Under the pieces are notes generated by a model, which saw only the letters and a list, made by a program, of their open reading frames with translations, was not told where the DNA came from and ran no database searches. 64,000 bases of DNA from CAYNST01 sp964641175 (GTDB lineage: Bacteria > Pseudomonadota > Gammaproteobacteria > Pseudomonadales > Cellvibrionaceae). The stretch covers positions 6,325-70,324 of the forward strand of contig CAZXLJ010000002.1 of assembly GCA_964641175.1 (NCBI GenBank). The letters are read 5' to 3'. The translations under genes were made by a program, and so were the position numbers. Positions 9,035 to 17,013 of the stretch are shown piece after piece (within the stretch, counting starts at the first letter, position 1; every line of letters starts with the position of its first letter).

Positions 9035-10267
9035 ATGGCACTATCACCAATGCCTCCCCCGGCAAAGTCACAATTATCACTAAAGCCACTTTCACCGTTT
9101 GCCCAGCTTTTTGAATTTCCCTTCCGCATATTCTTTTTGCTCACCGCCCTGTATGCGATTCTCTCCGTCCCCGCCTGGCTCGTTTACCTGTTTACCGGGT
9201 TACCGTTGCCGGTGGGTTGGAGTGCCTTTCATTGGCACAGTCATGAAATGCTTTTTGGCTTTGTTGCGCCCGCCATCAGTGGTTTTGTGCTGACAGCGGT
9301 GTGTAACTGGACCGGATCAGCTCCAGTTCGCGGGCGCTGGCTATTTATACTTGCCCTGTTGTGGCTGGCGGGACGGATAGTCATGTGGACTGCCAGCTGG
9401 TGGCCCCTCTGGCTGGTGGCTGTTGTTGACGCGCTTTTCCTGGCCGTTGTGGCACTCTATTTGACATGGATAATTCTTGCGAGGGGTAGCCGGAAGAACC
9501 TCATTCTATCGGCAGTAATCATCTTGCTATTTCTGGCAAATATCGTCATGCACGCAGGATTTTTGACCGGCACCACGGGTTTACTGCAGTCGGGTGTCAA
9601 GATGGCATTCACATTGATCGCGCTTTTGATTGTTATCATAGGCGGCAGAATCATACCCCTATTCACCAGTAATTGGCTTCGCAAAGAAGGTCGGGACGCA
9701 GGCCTTGTTCAAGTCTGCAGTAAGCTAGAGGTTGGCGTGCTCGTAGCCACTGTCGCCATGTTGCCAGCTGATTTGCTGCCGACACAATTTGCAGTTGCGA
9801 GCGGAGTTATTGCCCTAATCGCAGCGTCTCTCAATCTGATTCGATGGTGGCGATGGAATGGACGGGTCGCGCTGAAAGAGCCACTGCTTTGGGTGCTGCA
9901 TGTGGGATACGCGTGGATGATACTGGGGCTGTTTCTTAAAGCTGGAGCTGTGTTTGGCATTGTGGCGCAGACGGCATGGCTTCATACTCTCGCAATTGGC
10001 GGGATGGCGCTGCTGATCGTCGGGGTCATGACGAGGGTCTCTCTGGGGCACACCGGCAGACCTATGCAACTCCCGTCTTTTGCTCAAAGTATTTATTACT
10101 TCATGATTGTCGCGGCCGTGGCCCGGATGCTCGTTGCGCTTCAATGGCTGGACTTCCGGTTTGGAGTGATTCTGGCCGGTGGAGCCTGGACCATCAGTTT
10201 TGTGCTGTTTATTTGGTTCTACTGGCCGATCCTGAGCTCACCTCGAGTGGATGGTCGCCCTGGATAG
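9035..10267 (+). CDS. nnrS: NnrS family membrane protein (nitric oxide stress)
   Basis: A 410-residue polytopic inner-membrane protein, predicted to have about twelve helices. NnrS proteins bind haem and copper and protect cells from nitric oxide and its iron complexes. The family hallmark is the His-rich segment FHWHSHEMLFGF, with His66, His68 and His70 just after the first helix. Further conserved His lie later in the chain, as in SLGHTGR. It is followed 55 bp later by nsrR on the same strand, so the two are probably co-transcribed. The divergent azurin gene and the NsrR-like operator at 8913-8935 place it in a nitric-oxide regulon. Confidence 0.93.
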   Translation: MALSPMPPPAKSQLSLKPLSPFAQLFEFPFRIFFLLTALYAILSVPAWLVYLFTGLPLPVGWSAFHWHSHEMLFGFVAPAISGFVLTAVCNWTGSAPVRGRWLFILALLWLAGRIVMWTASWWPLWLVAVVDALFLAVVALYLTWIILARGSRKNLILSAVIILLFLANIVMHAGFLTGTTGLLQSGVKMAFTLIALLIVIIGGRIIPLFTSNWLRKEGRDAGLVQVCSKLEVGVLVATVAMLPADLLPTQFAVASGVIALIAASLNLIRWWRWNGRVALKEPLLWVLHVGYAWMILGLFLKAGAVFGIVAQTAWLHTLAIGGMALLIVGVMTRVSLGHTGRPMQLPSFAQSIYYFMIVAAVARMLVALQWLDFRFGVILAGGAWTISFVLFIWFYWPILSSPRVDGRPG

Positions 10268-10322
10268 TGGGTTATTCAATGACCTGCGCGGTTAGAGTTT
10301 CAATGAGCTGGATATCAGTTTT

Positions 10323-10778
10323 ATGCAATTGACAAGATACACGGACTACTCTCTTCGAGTGTTAATTTACGTGGGATTACGGGGTGAAAAAATTTCGACC
10401 ATACGCGAAATTGCGGACGCCTACGGCATATCGAAAAATCACCTTATGAAGGTCGTACAGGAACTGAATGTTCGGGGTTACATTGTTGCGATCCGCGGCA
10501 AGATGGGCGGCATAAAACTCAATGGACGCCCGGAAGATCTGAACCTGGGCCGGCTCATTCGCGACATGGAACCTACTCTCGCATTGGTGGAGTGCTTTTC
10601 CGCACAGCAGAGCTGCATTTTAAGTCCGGCGTGTCGACTTAAAGGAATGCTCAAAGAAGCGATGGAGAATTTTTTCGCAACAATGGAAAGCTATACCCTG
10701 GCTGATGCCTTACGACCTGAAGACAAACCCGGATTGATTGCTGTCCTGGGATTTTCCGATTCTTCCGAAAGGTTCTAG
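10323..10778 (+). CDS. nsrR: Rrf2-family nitric-oxide sensing repressor NsrR
   Basis: 151 residues. The N-terminal winged helix is MQLTRYTDYSLRVLIYVGLR, and the recognition region is ISKNHLMKVVQELNVRGYI, as in NsrR. The Fe-S cluster is bound by Cys91, Cys98 and Cys104 (ECFSAQQSC and SPACRLK) in the dimerisation region; Asp8 is also in place as the fourth ligand known in some homologues. Nitric oxide destroys or nitrosylates the cluster and relieves repression. The gene lies between nnrS and the nor operon, and an NsrR-like site is seen at 8913-8935. IscR is unlikely because of the cysteine spacing and the neighbours. Confidence 0.94.
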   Translation: MQLTRYTDYSLRVLIYVGLRGEKISTIREIADAYGISKNHLMKVVQELNVRGYIVAIRGKMGGIKLNGRPEDLNLGRLIRDMEPTLALVECFSAQQSCILSPACRLKGMLKEAMENFFATMESYTLADALRPEDKPGLIAVLGFSDSSERF

Positions 10779-10792
10779 TTCAGCACATCATT

Positions 10793-10815
10793 CATTGCAC
10801 TATCTGGTCACAATG
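10793..10815. promoter_or_regulatory. Inverted repeat upstream of the nor genes (candidate operator)
   Basis: CATTG-N13-CAATG, 23 bases in all, lies 41 bases ahead of the first small gene of the nor cluster. It is not a recognisable FNR/DNR box (TTGAT-N4-ATCAA), and the half sites do not resemble the NsrR arm AAGATG. It is noted only because of its symmetry and position. Confidence 0.25.
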
Positions 10816-10856
10816 CTATTCTTTAACAGGTTTAAATATAATAATCAGGGGGTCAC

Positions 10857-10982
10857 ATGCAGCGAGAACAGCTATTCGGTCCAATTAGAATTCTCAGTTA
10901 CGTGGTGATATCTGGAATGGCGGGGGCAATAATTTATGCTTTCTCCATCGCTGTTAGGTACTGGTCCGGCATCGGCGTCTAA
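10857..10982 (+). CDS. 41-residue single-helix membrane microprotein preceding norC
   Basis: An ATG at 10857 preceded by a purine-rich site (CAGGGGG) opens a 41-codon frame ending TAA at 10980-10982. It starts MQREQLFGPI and has one hydrophobic helix, about residues 11-31 (LSYVVISGMAGAIIYAFS). It ends only 11 bases before the norC start, so the two should be co-translated. I do not recognise a named family. Small membrane subunits are common in haem-copper oxidases (for example CcoQ-like proteins), so an accessory role in assembling or stabilising the NO reductase is plausible but unproven. Confidence 0.6.
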   Translation: MQREQLFGPIRILSYVVISGMAGAIIYAFSIAVRYWSGIGV

Positions 10983-10993
10983 CAGGTGAACTC

Positions 10994-11836
10994 ATGAATA
11001 ACAGACAATCGCGAATGTTTGCAATCGGGTCGACCGCTATCGCGGCACTCGCCTTCCTAGTAATGACCGTTGACAGCCACCGACAGTTTCCTGAGCTGAC
11101 CAACGCCGAAAATATCACCCCCGAAGTAGTGCACGGGAAAGATGTCTGGCACAAATACAATTGCATCAATTGCCATACCCTCTTTGGAGAAGGTGCATAT
11201 TACGCACCGGATTTAACCAAGATTACGCAGCATCGTGGCGAGGCCTATCTCCACGCATACATGCGCGACCCGTCCAAATTCTATGACGAACAAAAGCATC
11301 GCAGACTGATGCCAAAACAGGATTTGTCAGAAAAGGAAATCAAGGATCTGATTACCTTCCTGGACTGGGTAAGCAAAGTTGACAATCAGGGATGGCCACC
11401 CCGCCCCATTCTGGTAACCGGAAGTTTCGTCCCGGGCGCCGATACGAACCATGCAGGCGGATCTGACACCCCGCCCGGCATTCGTCCCGTGAATGCAGGC
11501 GATGATTCCAGAGCACTGGGTGAAAATATTTTTCGAACGGCAATTCCAGCCTGCAATGCGTGCCATTCTACTGCGCCGGGCGCGGATATGGCCGGGCCGA
11601 CACTGGCTGGCCTGGCTTCGAGAGCCGAGGAAATACTCAGTTCGAAGGACTATAAAGGTGAAGCCAAAGATGTCGCGGGATACATAAAGGAATCCATCGT
11701 AACACCGAGCGCGCACCTGATCCCGGGCGCAATGTATTCCGCCGACGGTGTTTCGTTCATGCCGACCGGTTACGAAGCGAGCCTTACGGAAGAACAGCTG
11801 GATCAACTGACCGCTTACTTAGCGTCCTTAAAATAA
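10994..11836 (+). CDS. norC: Nitric oxide reductase subunit C fused to a second cytochrome c domain
   Basis: 280 residues, almost twice the length of ordinary NorC (about 146-150). An N-terminal membrane anchor (about 8-26) is followed by a normal NorC domain with CINCH (Cys57, Cys60, His61), the typical GEGAYYAPDLT segment and Met106. After a linker of about 40 residues a second cytochrome c domain begins, with CNACH at 187-191 and a likely distal Met256 (SFMPTGYE). NorC normally passes electrons to NorB; the extra haem domain could act as a built-in electron-receiving wire from azurin or cytochrome c. norB starts 57 bp downstream. Confidence 0.92.
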   Translation: MNNRQSRMFAIGSTAIAALAFLVMTVDSHRQFPELTNAENITPEVVHGKDVWHKYNCINCHTLFGEGAYYAPDLTKITQHRGEAYLHAYMRDPSKFYDEQKHRRLMPKQDLSEKEIKDLITFLDWVSKVDNQGWPPRPILVTGSFVPGADTNHAGGSDTPPGIRPVNAGDDSRALGENIFRTAIPACNACHSTAPGADMAGPTLAGLASRAEEILSSKDYKGEAKDVAGYIKESIVTPSAHLIPGAMYSADGVSFMPTGYEASLTEEQLDQLTAYLASLK

Positions 11837-11893
11837 TCATCCGGTATTTTCCGGGAAGCTGGAAACATACCCATCTTTCGATGGAGATTAGCT

Positions 11894-13267
11894 ATGCGTT
11901 ATAAGTCGCAATCAGTTGCTTACTGGTATTTCGCAGTTGCCATGGTGTTATTCGGGCTGCAACTGGTATTTGGTCTGCTGTCGGCGACCAAATATCTGGG
12001 GCCGGATCCCCTGCTGTACATTTTGCCTTTCGATGTGACCAAAGTCATACACACTAATCTTTTAATTGTATGGGTACTTACCGGCTTTATGGGCGCCACC
12101 TACTGGATGATTCCCGAGGAATCCAGGACGGAACTGCACAGTGTAAAACTGGCCATCATACAATTGGTGTTATGGACTCTTATGGGAGTGACCGCAATTA
12201 TCGGGTATCTTTTCCGGTACGGAACGGGCAACAAACTGCTTGAACAACCCTTGCCGCACAAAATCGTCATAGTTATCTGCATGCTGATTTTTCTTTATAA
12301 CATCGGCATGACCATTAAAAAGTCAGGCCGCTTCACCACTACTGAAGGCGTTCTGATGATCGGCCTGGTGAGTTCAGCGCTGCTGTTTCTACCCGCCCTG
12401 CTCCACTATTCGAATTATACGGTTTCGATATTTTATCGCTGGTGGACCATCCATCTATGGGTTGAGGGTGTGTGGATGATGATCATGGGCGCTTTCCTCG
12501 CCTATCTTTTGATCCGGTTATCCGGTGCGGACCGCGAGATTATGGAAAAGTGGCTGTACGTTATTGTCGGTCTGGTATTCCTTGCAGGTATTCTCGGCAC
12601 TGCCCACCATTATTATTGGGTGGGAGTACCCTATTACTGGTTGCCGATCGGCGGCTTTTTCAGTGCTCTCGAACCGTTGGCACTTGCCGGCATGGCAATC
12701 TACGCCTACGGCGCAATGCGTCGCGCCGGCCTTTCCCATCCCAATACATTGGCTTTGCACTGGACGTTGGGCAGTGCGGTATTTGCCCTTTTCGGCGCAG
12801 GCCTGCTCGGACTGGCTCACACCTGGCCAAGTATAAATAAATGGACCCACGGGACGTTGATCACTGCCATGCATGGGCATGCGGCTTTTTATGGTGCTTA
12901 TGCCATGATCGTTCTCGCGATGATTACCTATGCTCTTCCCTTTTTAACCAAAGGCCGCTCCGAGAGGGGCAGTAGCATAGGGTACTGGGCGTTCTGGCTG
13001 CAATTGGCCGGCATGTTCGGGATGACTTTGTCGTTTGCCACCGCCGGAATCGGGCAAGTATATCTGGAGCGAATCATGGGCATGGGTTACCTGGACGCAC
13101 AGCTGAAAATTCAGGTGCATTTTGTAATGCTCATCGCGACCGCATCAATATTTACAGTGGGAGTAGCGTTATTCATTTACGATTTTTTCCGTTTTCCGCC
13201 GGTATTTGAAGCTACTGCAGATCCGGGCGCCGACACTTTAGGCGGCACTGCACGAGTGGCGAGTTAG
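11894..13267 (+). CDS. norB: Nitric oxide reductase catalytic subunit B
   Basis: A 457-residue haem-copper oxidase family subunit with about twelve membrane helices. It catalyses reduction of two NO to N2O at a haem b3/non-haem iron centre. Visible signatures are HTNLLIVWVLTGFMGATYW at the first haem b site, the WTIHLWVEG segment that contains an iron-ligand His and the conserved Glu, TAHHYYWVG, and ALEPLAL. The helix with HGHAAFYGAYAMI provides haem ligands. The length is that of the short cytochrome c-dependent cNorB, not the quinol-type qNor, consistent with the preceding norC. Confidence 0.96.
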   Translation: MRYKSQSVAYWYFAVAMVLFGLQLVFGLLSATKYLGPDPLLYILPFDVTKVIHTNLLIVWVLTGFMGATYWMIPEESRTELHSVKLAIIQLVLWTLMGVTAIIGYLFRYGTGNKLLEQPLPHKIVIVICMLIFLYNIGMTIKKSGRFTTTEGVLMIGLVSSALLFLPALLHYSNYTVSIFYRWWTIHLWVEGVWMMIMGAFLAYLLIRLSGADREIMEKWLYVIVGLVFLAGILGTAHHYYWVGVPYYWLPIGGFFSALEPLALAGMAIYAYGAMRRAGLSHPNTLALHWTLGSAVFALFGAGLLGLAHTWPSINKWTHGTLITAMHGHAAFYGAYAMIVLAMITYALPFLTKGRSERGSSIGYWAFWLQLAGMFGMTLSFATAGIGQVYLERIMGMGYLDAQLKIQVHFVMLIATASIFTVGVALFIYDFFRFPPVFEATADPGADTLGGTARVAS

Positions 13268-13273
13268 CACACT

Positions 13274-14092
13274 GTGATTAAAACCTCTCCGAAAACTGCC
13301 AGCCGGCAGGAAGACGATCAAGCGCCTTTTTACTTGCCTTCGGGAAGCGAAATCGACGTCTTTGAAAAGTGCTTTCAGCACCGGTTGGCGGTGATGCTCA
13401 AGGGACCGACAGGATGCGGAAAAACCCGGTTTGTGGAATACATGGCGTGGCGACTGCGGCGACCGCTGATCACTGTCGCCTGTCATGACGATCTTTCGGC
13501 GAGTGACCTGATAGGACGCTACCTTATTCGCCACGAAGGTACCGTCTGGCAGGATGGTCCCCTTACACGCGCAGTGAGAGAAGGCGCGATCTGCTATCTC
13601 GATGAGGTGGTCGAGGCCCGCCAGGATACGGTGGTCGTCTTGCACTCACTGGCGGATTACCGACGTGTACTGCCAATTGATAAAACCGGTGAACAGATCG
13701 AAGCCGCGGAAGGATTCCAGTTGGTCGTATCCTACAATCCCGGCTATCAACGGATGATGAAGGATTTAAAGCCGAGCACTCGGCAGCGATTTGTTGCGAT
13801 GAACATCGACTTCCCGCCTCCGGCGAGTGAAGCGAATATCATAGAAAGAGAAAGCGGCATTGACCACGCTACAGCCGTTGCGCTGGTTACCCTGGCGCAG
13901 AGAATCCGCCTGTTACGGGATCGAGGGCTTCCCGAAGTGCCAAGCACGCGCGTTCTAATTGCTGCTGCACTGCTCGCCCGCGCAAACGTCAGTATTCATG
14001 AAGCCTGCCGCGTTGCCATTGTTTTACCTCTTTCCGATGACGAAACGTTGGTGGGTGCCATGAACGACCTTATCGACGCGACCTTTGTCTAG
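13274..14092 (+). CDS. norQ: NorQ/CbbQ-type AAA+ ATPase
   Basis: 272 residues of MoxR-type AAA+ ATPase. Walker A is GPTGCGKTRF, Walker B ICYLDEV, with a sensor segment in VVSYNPGYQ and an arginine-finger region near STRQRF. NorQ works with NorD to activate NO reductase, probably by inserting the non-haem iron of NorB. It starts six bases after the norB stop and precedes norD, the standard nor operon order. Confidence 0.95.
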   Translation: MIKTSPKTASRQEDDQAPFYLPSGSEIDVFEKCFQHRLAVMLKGPTGCGKTRFVEYMAWRLRRPLITVACHDDLSASDLIGRYLIRHEGTVWQDGPLTRAVREGAICYLDEVVEARQDTVVVLHSLADYRRVLPIDKTGEQIEAAEGFQLVVSYNPGYQRMMKDLKPSTRQRFVAMNIDFPPPASEANIIERESGIDHATAVALVTLAQRIRLLRDRGLPEVPSTRVLIAAALLARANVSIHEACRVAIVLPLSDDETLVGAMNDLIDATFV

Positions 14093-14183
14093 AGAGCTGT
14101 ACGTTGCCGCCGGGCGCGGCCTTGATTCGATCAGGCGTTTCGTCTCGTCCACGTCAATTCCCTGATAGTTGTACGGATCACTT

Positions 14184-16226
14184 ATGGCTGAAGCCGAAGA
14201 GGTAATTACGGATGCCGCCCGCCACGCGACGATTTTTGTGCGGGATTTGTGGCAGCGTCACCGCGTTGACGACAAGCCTGCGAACATCCGATTAAGCGAT
14301 GTGGCCAATCGGCTTGAATTGTTCGTCAGCTCCGTGACCGGGTTTTCACCATCCTTCCGACAAGCTCAGTTGCCCCCCCACCCGACTTTTCTCTCCTTGA
14401 TATTCAGGAAAATTCAAAGGCCGGTGTTGCGTCAATGCATCCCCGCAACGGATGGTGAAATGATATGGCTTCCGCCGAAGATCGACACGAGCGATCTTGT
14501 CACGGCAATGGAGCTGTACCGCGTCATGGCCATGCAGCAGTGTCTGCGGGCTCAGCGCGGCAGTCCGCATTTGATTTCCGCAGCCACAAGCCCTCTCGCT
14601 GCCGATGTCTATCTCCTGCTTGAAGCCTATGCGGTCGATAAAGAACTCGTGGAACTGTTGCCAGGGATGCGACTGTCCGTGCAAAAGCTCAGGGAGCATG
14701 TGCTCGCGTCCCGCCCGCCTTTGGGAGCCTTTACCGAAAACCGGTTGCCCATAGAAAATTTGTTCAGAAGTCTGCTTGCGTCGGCCTCCCATGCCTCGGT
14801 CAGCAATTTTCCCGTCACGTTATCACCTGAAGAATCCATGCAGTGCGTTCCTGATGTGATCGCCACGTTTTCGCTGGATGTGACGCCGCGAAGACGCCAT
14901 ACGTTTGCGGTGCATCCACTGCTGAAAAACTGGTGGTCGGGTGAACTGCGAGCTCGCGGTTCCAACCGATCCAGGGATACCATGACCTCTGATGATGGTC
15001 CGCTTCCTGACGACAATTCCGAGACGAGGTCCGGTCACCTCGAGCGCCGGCCAGAAATCCGGAACGCTCAAGACGATGAAGATGAAGAGCAAAGCCAGGG
15101 AGCCTGGATGGTTCAGGGAGATGAACCACACCAGCACGCCGAAGATCCCCTCGGGCTTCAGCGTCCTACCGACAAAGACGAAGAAACCTCAGCCGAAGAA
15201 TATGCAGACCTGGTATCGGAACTGCCCGAAGCCCGCCTCGTCAACACGCCCGGCAGAGCTAAAGAAGTGCTGATCTCGGACGACCCACCGGCTTGCGATT
15301 CTTTTGTTCATATGCCCAGGGCGCCGTCCGAAGTTGAACTCACGCAGTACCCGGAATGGGATTACCGCACGCAGTGCTATCTCGATCCCGGCGCGACCAT
15401 CAGGCTCAAATCCTGCGGTCCGGGATCCCAGCAATGGGTCGACGCGGCCATGGGTCGGCATGCGCCCATAATTTCCTCTCTGAAGCGTCAATTCGAGCTC
15501 CTTCAGGCGCGGCGGGTCATACTGCGTCGCCAGCTTGACGGGGAGGAAATAGATCTTGATGCTTATGTCGACAGCTACAGTAGTTACCGTGCGGGTGGGA
15601 TTTTTTCTGAAAGACTCTATCTGACCAGCCGTAAACTCGATCGAGATCTGGCGATCACAGTACTTGTGGATATCAGCGGCTCGACCGACAGCTGGATTAC
15701 ACCAGGAAGGCGCGTGATAGACGTCGAACGTGAAGCACTGCTGCTGGTTTGCCTGGCACTACAAAGTACCGGAGAACCCTACTCTGTGCTGGCATTTTCG
15801 GGGGAAGGGCCGCATGCAGTTTCCATTCACCCTATCAAGACTTTCGACGAAAATTTCAACTCTGATGTCGCTCTTCGCATTAGTTCTCTGGAACCGGAAA
15901 GGTACACCCGCGCGGGTGCGGCACTGCGGCATGCGACTGCGGACCTGATGCAGGCATCAGCCTCCCACCGCCTTCTTATTTTTCTGTCCGATGGCAAACC
16001 GAATGATAACGATCATTATGAGGGTCGTTACGGTGTTGAAGATATGCGGCAGGCGGTGCTGGAAGCCAAGCTGCAGGGTGTGTCCCCTTTTTGCGTCACC
16101 ATCGACCATCAGGCTGCGGGATATCTGCCCCGGATCTTTGGGCCGAACCATTACGGACTACTGCCCAGACCCGAGCATCTGCCGCAGGTCATGCTCGACT
16201 GGCTCAAACGCCTGATGCTCCATTGA
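14184..16226 (+). CDS. norD: NorD, von Willebrand factor A protein for NO reductase activation
   Basis: 680 residues from the ATG at 14184; a TTG 15 bases upstream in the same frame is less likely. A poorly conserved N-terminal region is followed by an acidic, low-complexity stretch (roughly residues 265-340) and a C-terminal VWA domain. The metal-ion site VDISGSTDSW has the D-x-S-x-S pattern, followed by the SDGKPND segment. NorD partners the ATPase NorQ and is needed for active NorBC. A 91-bp gap separates it from norQ; the DUF411 lipoprotein follows after 212 bp. Confidence 0.93.
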   Translation: MAEAEEVITDAARHATIFVRDLWQRHRVDDKPANIRLSDVANRLELFVSSVTGFSPSFRQAQLPPHPTFLSLIFRKIQRPVLRQCIPATDGEMIWLPPKIDTSDLVTAMELYRVMAMQQCLRAQRGSPHLISAATSPLAADVYLLLEAYAVDKELVELLPGMRLSVQKLREHVLASRPPLGAFTENRLPIENLFRSLLASASHASVSNFPVTLSPEESMQCVPDVIATFSLDVTPRRRHTFAVHPLLKNWWSGELRARGSNRSRDTMTSDDGPLPDDNSETRSGHLERRPEIRNAQDDEDEEQSQGAWMVQGDEPHQHAEDPLGLQRPTDKDEETSAEEYADLVSELPEARLVNTPGRAKEVLISDDPPACDSFVHMPRAPSEVELTQYPEWDYRTQCYLDPGATIRLKSCGPGSQQWVDAAMGRHAPIISSLKRQFELLQARRVILRRQLDGEEIDLDAYVDSYSSYRAGGIFSERLYLTSRKLDRDLAITVLVDISGSTDSWITPGRRVIDVEREALLLVCLALQSTGEPYSVLAFSGEGPHAVSIHPIKTFDENFNSDVALRISSLEPERYTRAGAALRHATADLMQASASHRLLIFLSDGKPNDNDHYEGRYGVEDMRQAVLEAKLQGVSPFCVTIDHQAAGYLPRIFGPNHYGLLPRPEHLPQVMLDWLKRLMLH

Positions 16227-16438
16227 TTCAATGGGCTGCCGTACTGATTTCGTAGATGCCAATGCGATCACTGGTTGCCCGTGGTTTCAGAGGCTATCCA
16301 TGGATCCGGCAATCATGCTCCTTCCATCGGCATAGCGGATGCCGGGCATGAAATAATTCTCTTTCCCGGTATACTGTCGGGCCGTCGAAAACAAGGCGGT
16401 CCGGTTCCTGAATTCCACTGCAACATCGAGATCCTGTA

Positions 16439-17008
16439 ATGACCTCAAATAATAAGCGCACCGGCAACGCCAGTTGCATTCAACGCCGAGCCATCCAGAT
16501 CCTCGTGGGCATGGGCGCGACCTTGCTTCTATTCGGCTGCGGCGGGCCTGACGACAAGCAGGCGGCCAGGGAGGTTGCCAATGGAGCGAACGAAGTAGGG
16601 CAAGCCCAATCCGATCAGACCGTCAGTAAGCCCACCATGCAGGTTTACAAAAGCCCAACCTGTGGATGTTGTGGAGAGTGGGTTGATCATGTCGAAGCAG
16701 CTGGCTTTTCTACGCAAGTGACCGATACCGACGCAATGAATGCAGTCAAAGAGCGTCTTGGCATCAACCCGAACTTCCACTCCTGTCATACCGCAGTCAT
16801 CGGTGACTACGTTTTTGAGGGGCATATACCTGCGAACGTGATCGAGCGCTTCCTGAAAGAAAAACCGGATGCATTGGGACTGGCTGTTCCAGGGATGCCA
16901 ATTGGCAGCCCCGGCATGGAAATGGATGGTCGCCGGGACCCGTATGACGTGCTGATTATTCGTCGCGACGGCACCGGTGCAGTCTACGAACACATAGCCG
17001 GCAAGTAA
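16439..17008 (+). CDS. DUF411 metal-binding lipoprotein
   Basis: 189 residues. The N-terminal hydrophobic segment ends in a lipobox (LLFGC, Cys34), giving a membrane-anchored periplasmic protein. The DUF411 domain has the motif SPTCGCCGEW (Cys75, Cys77, Cys78) in a thioredoxin-like fold, then HSCHTAVIG and VFEGHIPA. DUF411 proteins are often found with copper-handling genes and are proposed metal binders or chaperones. Here the copper protein azurin and the nor operon are upstream, so a role in periplasmic copper supply is possible. Its stop codon is five bases from the convergent TonB-receptor stop. Confidence 0.88.
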   Translation: MTSNNKRTGNASCIQRRAIQILVGMGATLLLFGCGGPDDKQAAREVANGANEVGQAQSDQTVSKPTMQVYKSPTCGCCGEWVDHVEAAGFSTQVTDTDAMNAVKERLGINPNFHSCHTAVIGDYVFEGHIPANVIERFLKEKPDALGLAVPGMPIGSPGMEMDGRRDPYDVLIIRRDGTGAVYEHIAGK

Positions 17009-17013
17009 GCACC

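Noticed and set aside
10837..10842. TATAAT before the nor microprotein
   Set aside because: A transcript from it would start inside the ribosome-binding site, and no -35 is present at a suitable distance.
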